24,964 nt of DNA from Eggerthellaceae bacterium UBA5808 (GTDB lineage: Bacteria; Actinomycetota; Coriobacteriia; Coriobacteriales; Eggerthellaceae). The notes beneath the pieces are model-generated. The model made no database searches. It was not told where the DNA came from and worked only from the letters and a program-made list of their open reading frames with translations. The DNA lies in assembly GCA_002417975.1 (NCBI GenBank), contig DIDE01000100.1:1-24964 (forward strand), given 5' to 3'. Every line of letters begins with the position of its first letter. Position 1 is the first letter of the stretch. Both the position numbers and the translations under genes were made by a program. Positions 14,571 through 22,104 of the stretch are shown piece by piece.

Positions 14571-16883
14571 CTATTTTTTACGCATAGAGGTAATGCGCAT
14601 ACGGCACAACGCCATAGCAATAAGGCCCAGTACACAAAGTGCGCTAGCTAATCCAACAAACACCCCTATGGTGTCCCCTGTCACTGCTGTAGTTGATGCA
14701 TTCGTAGTAGTTTGGTTTGTCGTTGACACTGATTGAGATACCGTCTCTTGGTTGTAGGCAGCCTGATCGCATGCCGATGTAGAATCGCTCTCAGAATCGA
14801 AATCTTGGTCATTAGCATCTACACCATTTGCTGTATCTGCAGAATCCGAAGATGGTACAGAAGCAGAATGGTACTGCGCAGTCAACGTCACATTTGCAGC
14901 AGGCATTACAAACGTCGTTGACGACGCTGTCGCATCAGCAACGTTTACCGACACCGCTGATTCCGCAACTGACCAATGATCGAAATTAGTTTGATCCGCA
15001 GATACAGCTACTTTCTCACCTGGCGCATAGCGTCCAACTGATGCACATTCATCCAAGGTACACCAGGGGTTCGAAGACACAGCAGGACTTCCACCATTCA
15101 CGATCGTCTTATAAAGAGGCAAAAGCGTATCGCCAGTCCGCAATTTAGCAGAACTATCAGCAGTGGACCATCCTGATCGCTCCGCGAGATAATAGACCTT
15201 AACGTTTTCTTTGGTACCTTTAAGCCAATCATCGTTCAGCGTCGTCGGCTTATCGCCATAAAAGCATACCGATTCAAGAGCAGACGCACCAACGAGTTCA
15301 TCATCATCCCCGGCAGTAAAAATCATTTGATCTAACGAAGTAAGTGAACTTGGCAATGCAGCCTGTTTCAAATTTGCGCAGCAGGCAAAACACGCCATAG
15401 CAATAGAACTAACTGATGAATTATGTTCAAGACCCGTAGAAGACAATTGAGAACAGCCCAAAAAGCATGCCATATCCAGCGATGTAATTGCTGTATTGCC
15501 ATCAAGACCGGTAGAAGTAAGCTTTATACAATTAGAAAAGCAAAAACGACTAAGTGAACTAATCTTTGTATTACTAGCAAGCCCGGTAGATTCCAAAACA
15601 GGACAACCCATAAAGCATAGGCTCCCAAGCGAACTAACACTCTTATTTTTATCTAAACCGGTCGATGTAAGAGCAAGGCAATTCGTAAAGCATGCATCGC
15701 CAAGAGATTCAACCGACGCATTACCATCTAAACCGGTAGAAAGCAGACTCGCACAACCATCAAAGCAATCGTTGCCAAGACTTTGTATCGATGAATCCTT
15801 ATTTGAAAGACCCGTTGAATTTAGAGCAGTACAACCGCCAAAGCAGGCATCAGGAAGAGCAGTTATCCGCGTATTGGACTCTAATCCAGTCGACTCCATG
15901 GACGTACAATCATGGAAGCACGATTCACTGAGTTGTTCAACCGCAGAGTTCTTCGTCAAACCAGCTGATTTTAGCCCCGTGCAATAGTTAAAGCAATCTC
16001 TGCCAAGACTCGTCACTGATGAATTGCCATCTAAGCCTGTCGAGGTTAAACGACTGCAACTAAGGAAACAAGAATCACCAAGGCTTGTTACCGACGAATT
16101 ATTTTTAAGACCCGTCGAGATTAAGCCACTACAACCCGAGAAGCAAGAATTGCCAAACGTTGTAATCGTTGATTTGTCGTTAAGACCAGTAGACGTTAAA
16201 CCCGTGCATTGTTTAAAACAATTGTTTTCAAGTGCCGTAACCGTATAGGTAATTCCCTCCGTCGAAACTGTTGTTGGCAGAATTACATCTCCAGCTGCAT
16301 CTTTTGCGATGGCTGTATGTGATCCATCACCAATTGATGCTGTTAGTGTATCTCGGTCAAGCGTATAGAGACAATCAACCTTATTGCCACCAATCATAAT
16401 GGATCCTGTATAAGTTGACGATCCAAGAGCTTCTAACGTATTGTCGTCAGTGGATGGAGCCGACGGTAAAGCATCCGTCTGAGTATTCGAGTCAACCGTT
16501 GATGAATCGATTATTTTTCCCGAATCAGTGTCATGCTGTACGTCAGTAGTTGACTGAGATGTCTCCGCTGTTTGCGCACCATTCGTTGCCTGATCATCGG
16601 TATTTGATGTCTGCTGACTAGGTTCCAACGAAGTAGAATCAACTTGTGAGCCACTAGATTCCTGTGAATTTAATCCAGCAGAATCAACTGTGCGATCATC
16701 AATTACTGATTCACTCAAAGTATACGCATCGTCATCAACTGAATCAGTCGCTTGTGCCCCTTTGGACACACTATCAGTGCCGTCAGCAAACACAGGCGCA
16801 GGAAACATGCACGTCGATAAAGCAAGCGCGCATACAATACAGATCACACGTTTTGAGCACGTTGGAGTTAAGCTTCTCTTCAT
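14571..16883 (-). CDS. Secreted BspA-like leucine-rich-repeat surface protein with twelve CFxxC repeats
   Basis: 770 residues. A signal peptide (cleavage likely after PVFA, near residue 34) precedes a Ser/Thr/Asp/Gln-rich linker to about residue 160. Then come twelve repeats of 25 residues (one of 26), at about 221-520, of the form CFxxCxxLxSTGLxxNxSVxSLG. After them is an InlB-B-repeat-like domain (NFDHWSV and TFVMPAANVTLTAQY) and another low-complexity linker. The C-terminus is VTGD, a membrane segment and the basic tail RMRITSMRKK, resembling a sortase signal without LP. BspA-type proteins bind host or bacterial surfaces; the ligand here is unknown. ATG 16883 is chosen for AAAGGG 5 bases upstream; a TTG at 16901 is less likely. 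Every repeat has Cys where BspA proteins usually have the Ala of the AFxxC motif. Confidence 0.9.
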   Translation of the reverse strand: MKRSLTPTCSKRVICIVCALALSTCMFPAPVFADGTDSVSKGAQATDSVDDDAYTLSESVIDDRTVDSAGLNSQESSGSQVDSTSLEPSQQTSNTDDQATNGAQTAETSQSTTDVQHDTDSGKIIDSSTVDSNTQTDALPSAPSTDDNTLEALGSSTYTGSIMIGGNKVDCLYTLDRDTLTASIGDGSHTAIAKDAAGDVILPTTVSTEGITYTVTALENNCFKQCTGLTSTGLNDKSTITTFGNSCFSGCSGLISTGLKNNSSVTSLGDSCFLSCSRLTSTGLDGNSSVTSLGRDCFNYCTGLKSAGLTKNSAVEQLSESCFHDCTSMESTGLESNTRITALPDACFGGCTALNSTGLSNKDSSIQSLGNDCFDGCASLLSTGLDGNASVESLGDACFTNCLALTSTGLDKNKSVSSLGSLCFMGCPVLESTGLASNTKISSLSRFCFSNCIKLTSTGLDGNTAITSLDMACFLGCSQLSSTGLEHNSSVSSIAMACFACCANLKQAALPSSLTSLDQMIFTAGDDDELVGASALESVCFYGDKPTTLNDDWLKGTKENVKVYYLAERSGWSTADSSAKLRTGDTLLPLYKTIVNGGSPAVSSNPWCTLDECASVGRYAPGEKVAVSADQTNFDHWSVAESAVSVNVADATASSTTFVMPAANVTLTAQYHSASVPSSDSADTANGVDANDQDFDSESDSTSACDQAAYNQETVSQSVSTTNQTTTNASTTAVTGDTIGVFVGLASALCVLGLIAMALCRMRITSMRKK

Positions 16884-16888
16884 GAGAA

Positions 16889-16894
16889 CCCTTT
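16889..16894 (-). promoter_or_regulatory. Ribosome binding site of the CFxxC-repeat surface protein
   Basis: AAAGGG on the minus strand, 5 bases before ATG 16883. It decides against the TTG at 16901. Confidence 0.6.
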
Positions 16895-16972
16895 CTAGCA
16901 ATGAACCATCCGAATTAATCGTTGAATTACGTATCAGCGGTAAATGATACTAATTTCTAACAATAAGCATGG

Positions 16973-17000
16973 AATATAGCATAAAATTGTCTCTAGTGAA
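16973..17000 (-). promoter_or_regulatory. Possible promoter of the surface-protein gene
   Basis: Minus-strand TTCACT (16995-17000), 16 bases, and TATATT (16973-16978). The -10 is good and the -35 weak. A 7-base inverted repeat (16986-17006) overlaps the -35. Confidence 0.35.
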
Positions 17001-17006
17001 GACAAT
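16986..17006. repeat. Inverted repeat ATTGTCT/AGACAAT over the -35 region
   Basis: Two perfect 7-base arms separated by 7 bases, covering the putative -35 of the surface-protein gene, as a repressor operator would. Confidence 0.35.
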
Positions 17007-17073
17007 GAGTAAATTTGGACGGTAAGAAAAGACCTTATGGTTGAGTTACTTCGACCAAAGGGCGTAAATAGAG

Positions 17074-17103
17074 AACACCAACGAGCCTGCGCTCGTTGGT
17101 GTT
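17074..17103. terminator. Strong hairpin terminator downstream of rdgB
   Basis: AACACCAACGAGC and GCTCGTTGGTGTT form a perfect 13-base stem with a 4-base loop. The T run is better on the plus strand (GTGTTTTAAAAC) than on the minus strand (GTGTTCTCTATTT), but the rdgB stop is 30 bases away on the minus strand, so it most likely ends murI/rdgB transcripts. Confidence 0.75.
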
Positions 17104-17133
17104 TTAAAACAATACATATGTCCTAGTGAAACG

Positions 17134-17739
17134 CTATAGATATGCAGCGCTTAACCGATCTTTGAGTTTACGAAGTGCATTACCCCGATGAGATATCGCA
17201 TTTTTTCTTTCCTGAGATACCTCAGCAAATGTTTGGTTACCTCCAAGGCAATCGGGTAAAAAGAGCGGATCATATCCGAATCCTTGCTCTCCTCGAGCTT
17301 CGAAACCAATAGATCCTTCGATGGTACCGCGTACTGTATATTCTGTATCGCCATCAAGCATCACGAGCGTACAAACAAAGCGTGCCGTACGTTGATCGGC
17401 AGGAACCTGTGCAAGTTCCCTAAGTAACTTCGCATTATTCGATGCATCGTCGCACGGTTCACCGGCATAACGTGCGGAACGTACTCCGGGAGCACCATCA
17501 AGTGCATCTACTTCAAGACCAGAATCATCAGCTAAAACAGCTGTCTGACCAGAGCAAAGCGCACGAACAGCCTCAGCCTTAATGCGAGCATTGCCTTCGA
17601 ACGAGTCAGCGGTTTCTTCAGGATCTGATGCAATACCTGCCTGTCGCATCGATTGAAATGTCCACCCATCAAAATCAAGCGCGGTTTCGATCTCTTCAAT
17701 CTTATGCGCGTTATTACTGGCGATAATAATAGTCTTCAT
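17134..17739 (-). CDS. rdgB: XTP/dITP diphosphatase (non-canonical purine NTP pyrophosphatase, RdgB/HAM1)
   Basis: Hydrolyses dITP, XTP and ITP to monophosphates, keeping deaminated purines out of DNA and RNA. 201 residues, normal length. The family motifs are intact: IIIASNNAHKIEEI at the start (SNNxxK), ADDSGLEVDAL with GAPGVRSARYAG, GFGYDPLF, and the C-terminal SHRGNAL. ATG 17739 has AAGG upstream. It lies 83 bases after murI in the same direction, a common actinobacterial pairing, and ends before the 17074-17103 terminator. Confidence 0.96.
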   Translation of the reverse strand: MKTIIIASNNAHKIEEIETALDFDGWTFQSMRQAGIASDPEETADSFEGNARIKAEAVRALCSGQTAVLADDSGLEVDALDGAPGVRSARYAGEPCDDASNNAKLLRELAQVPADQRTARFVCTLVMLDGDTEYTVRGTIEGSIGFEARGEQGFGYDPLFLPDCLGGNQTFAEVSQERKNAISHRGNALRKLKDRLSAAYL

Positions 17740-17822
17740 AGCGACTCACCTTCTGATAGAGGGCAAATAATTTTATATGCGTCTATTCATTCAATAGATA
17801 CGATAGATCCCATGCGATAGCA

Positions 17823-18698
17823 TTAGTCAAAATCGAGATGGTGGACAGATGCAAGCGGCATATTCAGAACGCGACTGCCGAATACGCTAAATTCCTCGAC
17901 ATTATCGCCCGTACTATAAAACTCATAATGCGGCATATGCGTATCGTCTGCTAACCGATCCTGACGTCGCAGGATTTCTGACACATCGCGAGACACTTCA
18001 AGCGCTGATGAGATCAACCGCACATCATGCCCCATCACACCACCAATAAGCGTTTTGAGCAAAGGGAAATGTGTACAACCTAATACAAGCGTATCAACTT
18101 CTGCACGGCGAAGTGGCTCAAGGTAATCCTTCGCAATCTCACGAAAAGCAGGGCGAATATACACATGCGATGCTTGAGCAGTGAAATTCTCTATTGGACC
18201 ATCAGCCATACGCAATCCCTGCTCTGCGATTTCGACAAAGCGCGGCGCCGCAGTCGAAAACACCGTGATGCCTGCATCCAGATTGCGAATTGCATGTGCA
18301 TACGCTTCGGAATCAACCGTTGCTTTTGTTGCAATGACACCAACTTTACGATTAATAGTCGCATGAACTGCTGCACGCGCACCTGGCTCTACGACTCCTA
18401 TGGTTGGAACTGAAAACGTTTGTTGAGCATGCACAAGACCAGCTGCCGTAGCAGTATTACAAGCTATTACGATCATCTTTACACCATGATCGATAAGCCA
18501 TGAGCCAATCTGCTGCACAAAGCTGTCAACCTCATCAAGGCTACGAGGACCATAGGGACAGCGCGCAGTATCGCCCACATACATAATATCTTCGTGTGGC
18601 AATGCCTTGATAATTTCGCGCATGACGGTAAGTCCGCCAAACCCTGAGTCGAATACTCCAATAGGAGACAACGCATTACTATGTGATCGTGTATTCAT
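17823..18698 (-). CDS. murI: Glutamate racemase
   Basis: Converts L- to D-glutamate for peptidoglycan. 291 residues with a short Ser/Asn-rich leader. Motifs include IGVFDSGFGGLTV (catalytic Asp and Ser), GDTARCPYGPRS, the first catalytic cysteine in ACNTATAAGL, and the second in LGCTHFPLL. No ribosome site precedes ATG 18698. Instead TATACT lies 6 bases upstream, so the message may be leaderless. rdgB follows after 83 bases. Confidence 0.96.
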   Translation of the reverse strand: MNTRSHSNALSPIGVFDSGFGGLTVMREIIKALPHEDIMYVGDTARCPYGPRSLDEVDSFVQQIGSWLIDHGVKMIVIACNTATAAGLVHAQQTFSVPTIGVVEPGARAAVHATINRKVGVIATKATVDSEAYAHAIRNLDAGITVFSTAAPRFVEIAEQGLRMADGPIENFTAQASHVYIRPAFREIAKDYLEPLRRAEVDTLVLGCTHFPLLKTLIGGVMGHDVRLISSALEVSRDVSEILRRQDRLADDTHMPHYEFYSTGDNVEEFSVFGSRVLNMPLASVHHLDFD

Positions 18699-18704
18699 AG
18701 TTTC

Positions 18705-18732
18705 AGTATAGACGACTTTTCCGTTTGGAAAA
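18705..18732 (-). promoter_or_regulatory. Possible leaderless promoter of murI
   Basis: Minus-strand TATACT (18705-18710) ends 6 bases before the murI ATG, so transcription would start at the start codon. At a 16-base spacing the -35 position holds TTTTCC, part of an inverted repeat TTTTCC-GTTT-GGAAAA (18717-18732). Another TATAAT sits at 18768-18773 without a clear -35. Confidence 0.35.
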
Positions 18733-18813
18733 TATACCTAGACGAAAGCTTCAATATCTTCGCTTTCATTATAAGATCGAGCAATATCCGTAACGCACAG
18801 ATACTATATCGTC

Positions 18814-20088
18814 TTACGATTGATCAGGGATTTCGCTTTGTGTAGACATAGGTACAGTACCGTCTTCTACGGTAAACGTAGTAAAGCAGAGATAGCGATT
18901 ATTAGCATATCCAACATAGAGGATCATAGCTGATAGATTAATATAGGTCTGGTCAGACAATACATGACGAACGTCAACGTGCTTTGACCCACGATGCTGT
19001 GCTACATATTCAAACGCATCAATGAATGATTGCCGATCGTCTGGATGTATAAGGTTAAGCGTATGAGCAGCCTCATCTTTAAAACCCTCGATGCCATTAT
19101 CAAATAGCTTAAAATAGCCGTTACTCGCACGGAACATTTCTAAATCATGATCATGGTAGACATAGATGACATAGGCATTCACCACCGAATCCATGATTCG
19201 GTTAAAGAGACGATCAGACCCCATAAGATCATCGATGTTATATAACGTGAAATCGCAGGGAGGCATCAATTCAACTGAGGGATTCGATGAAACAAACTCT
19301 TTATAATCATCAACCGAAAGAGGCTTTGAGAACAGATAGCCCTGGACATAGTCGCATCCTGACGTACGAAGGAAGTCAAATTGAAGTTCAGTTTCGACTC
19401 CTTCTGCAACTACAAAAAGATTCAGCCAACGTGCCATACGCAAAATAGAAACGACAATCGCGCCAACACGGCCTCCCCCTTCAAAACCTTCCATGAACTT
19501 CATATCGATCTTAAGAATATCAACCGGTATATCCTTGAGCGCGTTGAACGAAGAATAGCCACTACCAAAATCATCAAGCAAAATAGTGAACCCATAATTT
19601 TGGAGCTGCGTAACCGTTTTAATAAGCAAATCGTGGTCGTGCATATAGGCCGATTCCGTTATTTCAATACGAAAGAATTTAGGATCAACGCCATACTTTT
19701 TTACAAGGCCAACGATGTCATCAAATAGATGTCGATTGTAAAGGCTTTTACGTGAGATATTTACCGAGACCGGAAGAATAGTAGAAGAATGCTTAAGAGC
19801 CTCTCCTAGAAGCTGACAGACATGCTCCCACATGTAGTAATCAAGTCGGGAGATGAACCCATTATGTTCAAAAAGAGGAATGAACGAACCAGGAGATATA
19901 AGACCGTTCTCAGGGTCTTCCCATCGAACGAGAGCCTCAGCAGACGCAATCTTTCCCGTTGTTATACTGCATACGGGCTGAAGGTAGACTTTAAATTCCT
20001 CGTTTACTATAGCTTTTTCAGCACGCTCAAGCATCTCTTGGTCGTCAATCATATGCTGACGCAAGTCGCTATTGTAAAAAAGCAACAT
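18814..20088 (-). CDS. EAL-PAS half of a frame-broken cyclic-di-GMP protein
   Basis: This reading frame continues the 20069-20977 gene after a one-base frame break. It encodes the linker that normally joins GGDEF to EAL (LLFYNSDLRQ, then a helix), an EAL domain, and a C-terminal PAS-like domain (RIMDSVVNAYVIYV to the end, with IHPDDRQSF). EAL residues needed to cleave cyclic-di-GMP are present: AEALVRW, SVNISR, EITES, LDDFGSGYSS, DILKIDMKF and VAEGVET, so the phosphodiesterase could be active. The start shown (ATG 20088) is only a candidate for reinitiation. An earlier ATG at 20103 and a start at 20190 overlap the upstream frame, and their residues do not look like the family. If the break is an error, the true product is one protein of 720 residues. 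Confidence 0.85.
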   Translation of the reverse strand: MLLFYNSDLRQHMIDDQEMLERAEKAIVNEEFKVYLQPVCSITTGKIASAEALVRWEDPENGLISPGSFIPLFEHNGFISRLDYYMWEHVCQLLGEALKHSSTILPVSVNISRKSLYNRHLFDDIVGLVKKYGVDPKFFRIEITESAYMHDHDLLIKTVTQLQNYGFTILLDDFGSGYSSFNALKDIPVDILKIDMKFMEGFEGGGRVGAIVVSILRMARWLNLFVVAEGVETELQFDFLRTSGCDYVQGYLFSKPLSVDDYKEFVSSNPSVELMPPCDFTLYNIDDLMGSDRLFNRIMDSVVNAYVIYVYHDHDLEMFRASNGYFKLFDNGIEGFKDEAAHTLNLIHPDDRQSFIDAFEYVAQHRGSKHVDVRHVLSDQTYINLSAMILYVGYANNRYLCFTTFTVEDGTVPMSTQSEIPDQS

Positions 20089-20977
20089 GCTTTGAGAAAT
20101 CATCCCGAATTGTCTGGAGTGCCATGCCTGCACGATCACACATGGTATTAACAGGAATGTTGCGGTCCTCGATAAGATATACACCAGCATCTATAAGATC
20201 TAGCTGTTCAAGACCAATTTCCTTAAATGCAATCCTCAAATCTTTAATAATACTGTCAACGATAATAAGCACGTTGTCCTTGTCGGCAACAAGACACATA
20301 GCAAAGCTTGCAGGCCCAAGACGTCCAAACGTACCCTTAGAATGAAGATGAACCGATAGACTATGCGCTGCTGCACAGAGCAATGCATCGCCACTCTTTA
20401 CGCCACACATTTCATTAACAAGTTTAAATTTTTCGATATCCCAACGAACGATCATGTACGCCCTATTGGGATAAAAGTGGATCATATGTTCAGTAGCACG
20501 ACAAAACGCTGGCAAGGAATAGATTCCTGTCAGTTCATCATGATCAAGTTGATAGCGAATCTCTTTAATAAGTTTATTACGGATTACCGGCGCATTAAGC
20601 TCTTGTTGGCGAGCAGCTTGAGCGACATGACGCTTGAGTTGCTTGATATCAGTAACACCACCAAGATAGTCGATCGCGCCAATACTTCGCACACGATCAT
20701 CGAGTTCGGGATCGTAGTGGTTGGACAGGACTACGGTTGGTATACCGTAGAGCGTTGCATTGTTATAGATATCTTTGAGGAAATGAAGTGCTTCTTCATC
20801 ACATGAATTAATGCAAAGGAGTAAAACCGAAATAGGAATCGTTGAATCACGCAGCAGGTCATATGCCTGGGCAAACGTATCAGGCTCCAATATTCCGAAT
20901 GCTCCACTAAGCGTTTTAAGCGCAAACGCGCGTTCCGCCTTTGAGTTTCCGGCGATCAAGACAGTACGATGAATCAT
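20069..20977 (-). CDS. Pseudo-receiver plus degenerate GGDEF half of a frame-broken cyclic-di-GMP protein
   Basis: 302 residues. Residues 1-120 look like a response-regulator receiver fold (TVLIAGNSKAERA, then strands and helices) but lack the phospho-acceptor Asp: the strand SVLLLCINSCDEE has Cys where Asp is expected. Residues 150-275 are a GGDEF domain (DHDELTGIYSLPAF, IVRWDIEKFKLVNE) whose signature reads FGRLGPASFA instead of GGDEF, so it cannot be a normal cyclase. The frame stops at 20069-20071 just after MALQTIRDDFSK, where the family continues into EAL. The start ATG 20977 has GAGAGG 9 bases upstream. Confidence 0.85.
   Translation of the reverse strand: MIHRTVLIAGNSKAERAFALKTLSGAFGILEPDTFAQAYDLLRDSTIPISVLLLCINSCDEEALHFLKDIYNNATLYGIPTVVLSNHYDPELDDRVRSIGAIDYLGGVTDIKQLKRHVAQAARQQELNAPVIRNKLIKEIRYQLDHDELTGIYSLPAFCRATEHMIHFYPNRAYMIVRWDIEKFKLVNEMCGVKSGDALLCAAAHSLSVHLHSKGTFGRLGPASFAMCLVADKDNVLIIVDSIIKDLRIAFKEIGLEQLDLIDAGVYLIEDRNIPVNTMCDRAGMALQTIRDDFSKHVAFLQ
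20076..20081 (-). other. Frame break between GGDEF and EAL: T6 run
   Basis: The minus strand reads GCT TTT TTA CAA TAG. Dropping one T gives GCT TTT TAC AAT AGC GAC, restoring AFYNSD and a continuous 720-residue GGDEF-EAL protein. Confidence 0.8.
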
Positions 20978-21288
20978 CTTAATCGACCTCTCTTATTCCG
21001 AGCCCGTCTCTCCCAGACGTCTTTTACCTAACGTGCAGCATTCACGTCGTCCTTATTCGACAATAACGCGCTCTAGTAACAAAGTGCAACTCAAAACCGC
21101 ACATTGTGATTAACATGCGCTTCACTAGGTAAAAGCACCTTTTTCATCCAGTTTCATAGTAACACTATTCAAATCTAATCCCCGCAGATTGATGGTCGAA
21201 ATCGTCACCAATAGAGGCAAAGATTCGCAAGAATAAACGGAATCGCATATACGCTGTAAACAAAGTTTGCAGAGATCGATATACCTAT
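20978..21288. other. Non-coding region between tmRNA terminator and GGDEF gene
   Basis: About 310 bases with no coding frame I trust. It contains the GGDEF ribosome site, a small hairpin CGTCT-CTCCC-AGACG (21005-21019), and a minus-strand TTGCAC with 17 bases to TTATTG that is too weak to call. I looked for a cyclic-di-GMP riboswitch and saw none. Confidence 0.5.
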
Positions 21289-21289
21289 G

Positions 21290-21328
21290 AAAAAAGATGC
21301 TTCACCTAAGATAGAGGCAAAGCATCTT
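21290..21328 (-). terminator. Terminator of ssrA
   Basis: Minus strand: AAGATGCTT and AAGCATCTT pair over 9 bases around a loop with a further CCT/AGG pairing, followed by TTTTTTC. It begins 11 bases after the tmRNA 3' end. Confidence 0.88.
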
Positions 21329-21338
21329 ATCACTTGCA

Positions 21339-21694
21339 TGGTGGAGGCGCGGGGAATCGAACCCCGGTCCATACCAGATCATTCCCAAAGCGCTACAGGC
21401 TTAGTCGGCACTTTATATTCGATCGATGCAACGCTTGCCGACGTGCTTCGCATCAATCTAGTCGGTTCAATCTTTTTTCAAACCATACCGTCCACGTGTT
21501 TGAAAGCATTCCCCTAAATGATGTCGCACTCGGATCGGGGAAATCTCCAAGATAGACATCGCTACTTTTATTTAAGCAGCGAGAGCATAGTTCTTGTTGT
21601 CAATTAAATTTGACGGTACCCCTGTTTAACGTGGCGAGGAGACCACGGCCTGCTCCTCAGTTCAAACCTGCCATGTCGAAACCAGTCGCCCCCT
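21339..21694 (-). ncRNA. ssrA: Transfer-messenger RNA (tmRNA)
   Basis: One-piece tmRNA of about 356 bases, which rescues stalled ribosomes and tags nascent proteins. The 5' end GGGGGCGACTGGTTTCGAC and the 3' end, with T arm GGGGTTCGATTCCCC, acceptor CGCCTCC and encoded ACCA, pair as the tRNA-like domain. The tag frame (21573-21602) ends DNKNYALAA then TAA. The codon before Asp is ATT, so the tag start is not the usual Ala and I leave the resume codon open. It has its own terminator. A -10-like TATATC lies just upstream without a clear -35. Confidence 0.96.
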
Positions 21695-22018
21695 TTTTAC
21701 CCGCGTAGATATAGTCTATTCGGATATACGGTTGACGTTTGATGAGCAACGCAAAAGCATATGCCACATCCAGCTAGACGTCATAGCTAGCGGAAGTACC
21801 ATTACCTGCAATTATGCCGATACATAACGTTCCGCTCTTTTTACAATATACTCGATATATTTGAAGCGAACAAGAAGCCTATAGGCTAAAACGCGAAAAG
21901 AACGCCCACCTCCTCCTATTGACGCCTTAAAAACAAATAGCTTAGACATCAATCAGGTTGACCGTTCTCCAAGGGCGTGTGTTACAAGCCACTTTCAACG
22001 TATACGTCTACTTTGCGT
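21695..22018. other. Non-coding region between ppdK terminator and ssrA
   Basis: About 320 bases with no convincing gene. It should hold the ssrA promoter next to 21694. A 12-base palindrome AGCCTATAGGCT lies at 21876-21887. Nothing else stands out. Confidence 0.5.
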
Positions 22019-22019
22019 A

Positions 22020-22057
22020 TAAAAAAATAGAACCCGCGATTAATTCGCGGGTTCTAT
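22020..22057 (-). terminator. Terminator of ppdK
   Basis: Minus strand: ATAGAACCCGCGA and TCGCGGGTTCTAT form a perfect 13-base stem, followed by a T run. It lies about 48 bases after the ppdK stop. Confidence 0.95.
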
Positions 22058-22104
22058 CATACGCACAACAATCAGATGCAACGCATCCTAATGTCTGAAT
22101 CTTA

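Noticed and set aside
15496..15987. 163-residue plus-strand frame with repeated motifs
   Set aside because: Its repetition is only the antisense of the CFxxC repeats of the surface protein.
20073..20083. T TTTTTA heptamer as a programmed -1 frameshift site in the GGDEF-EAL gene
   Set aside because: The heptamer is in the right phase for -1 slippage, but the EAL frame needs +1 (loss of one T). A -1 shift would not reach it.
20978..21288. Cyclic-di-GMP riboswitch upstream of the GGDEF gene
   Set aside because: The conserved core and tetraloop segments are absent.
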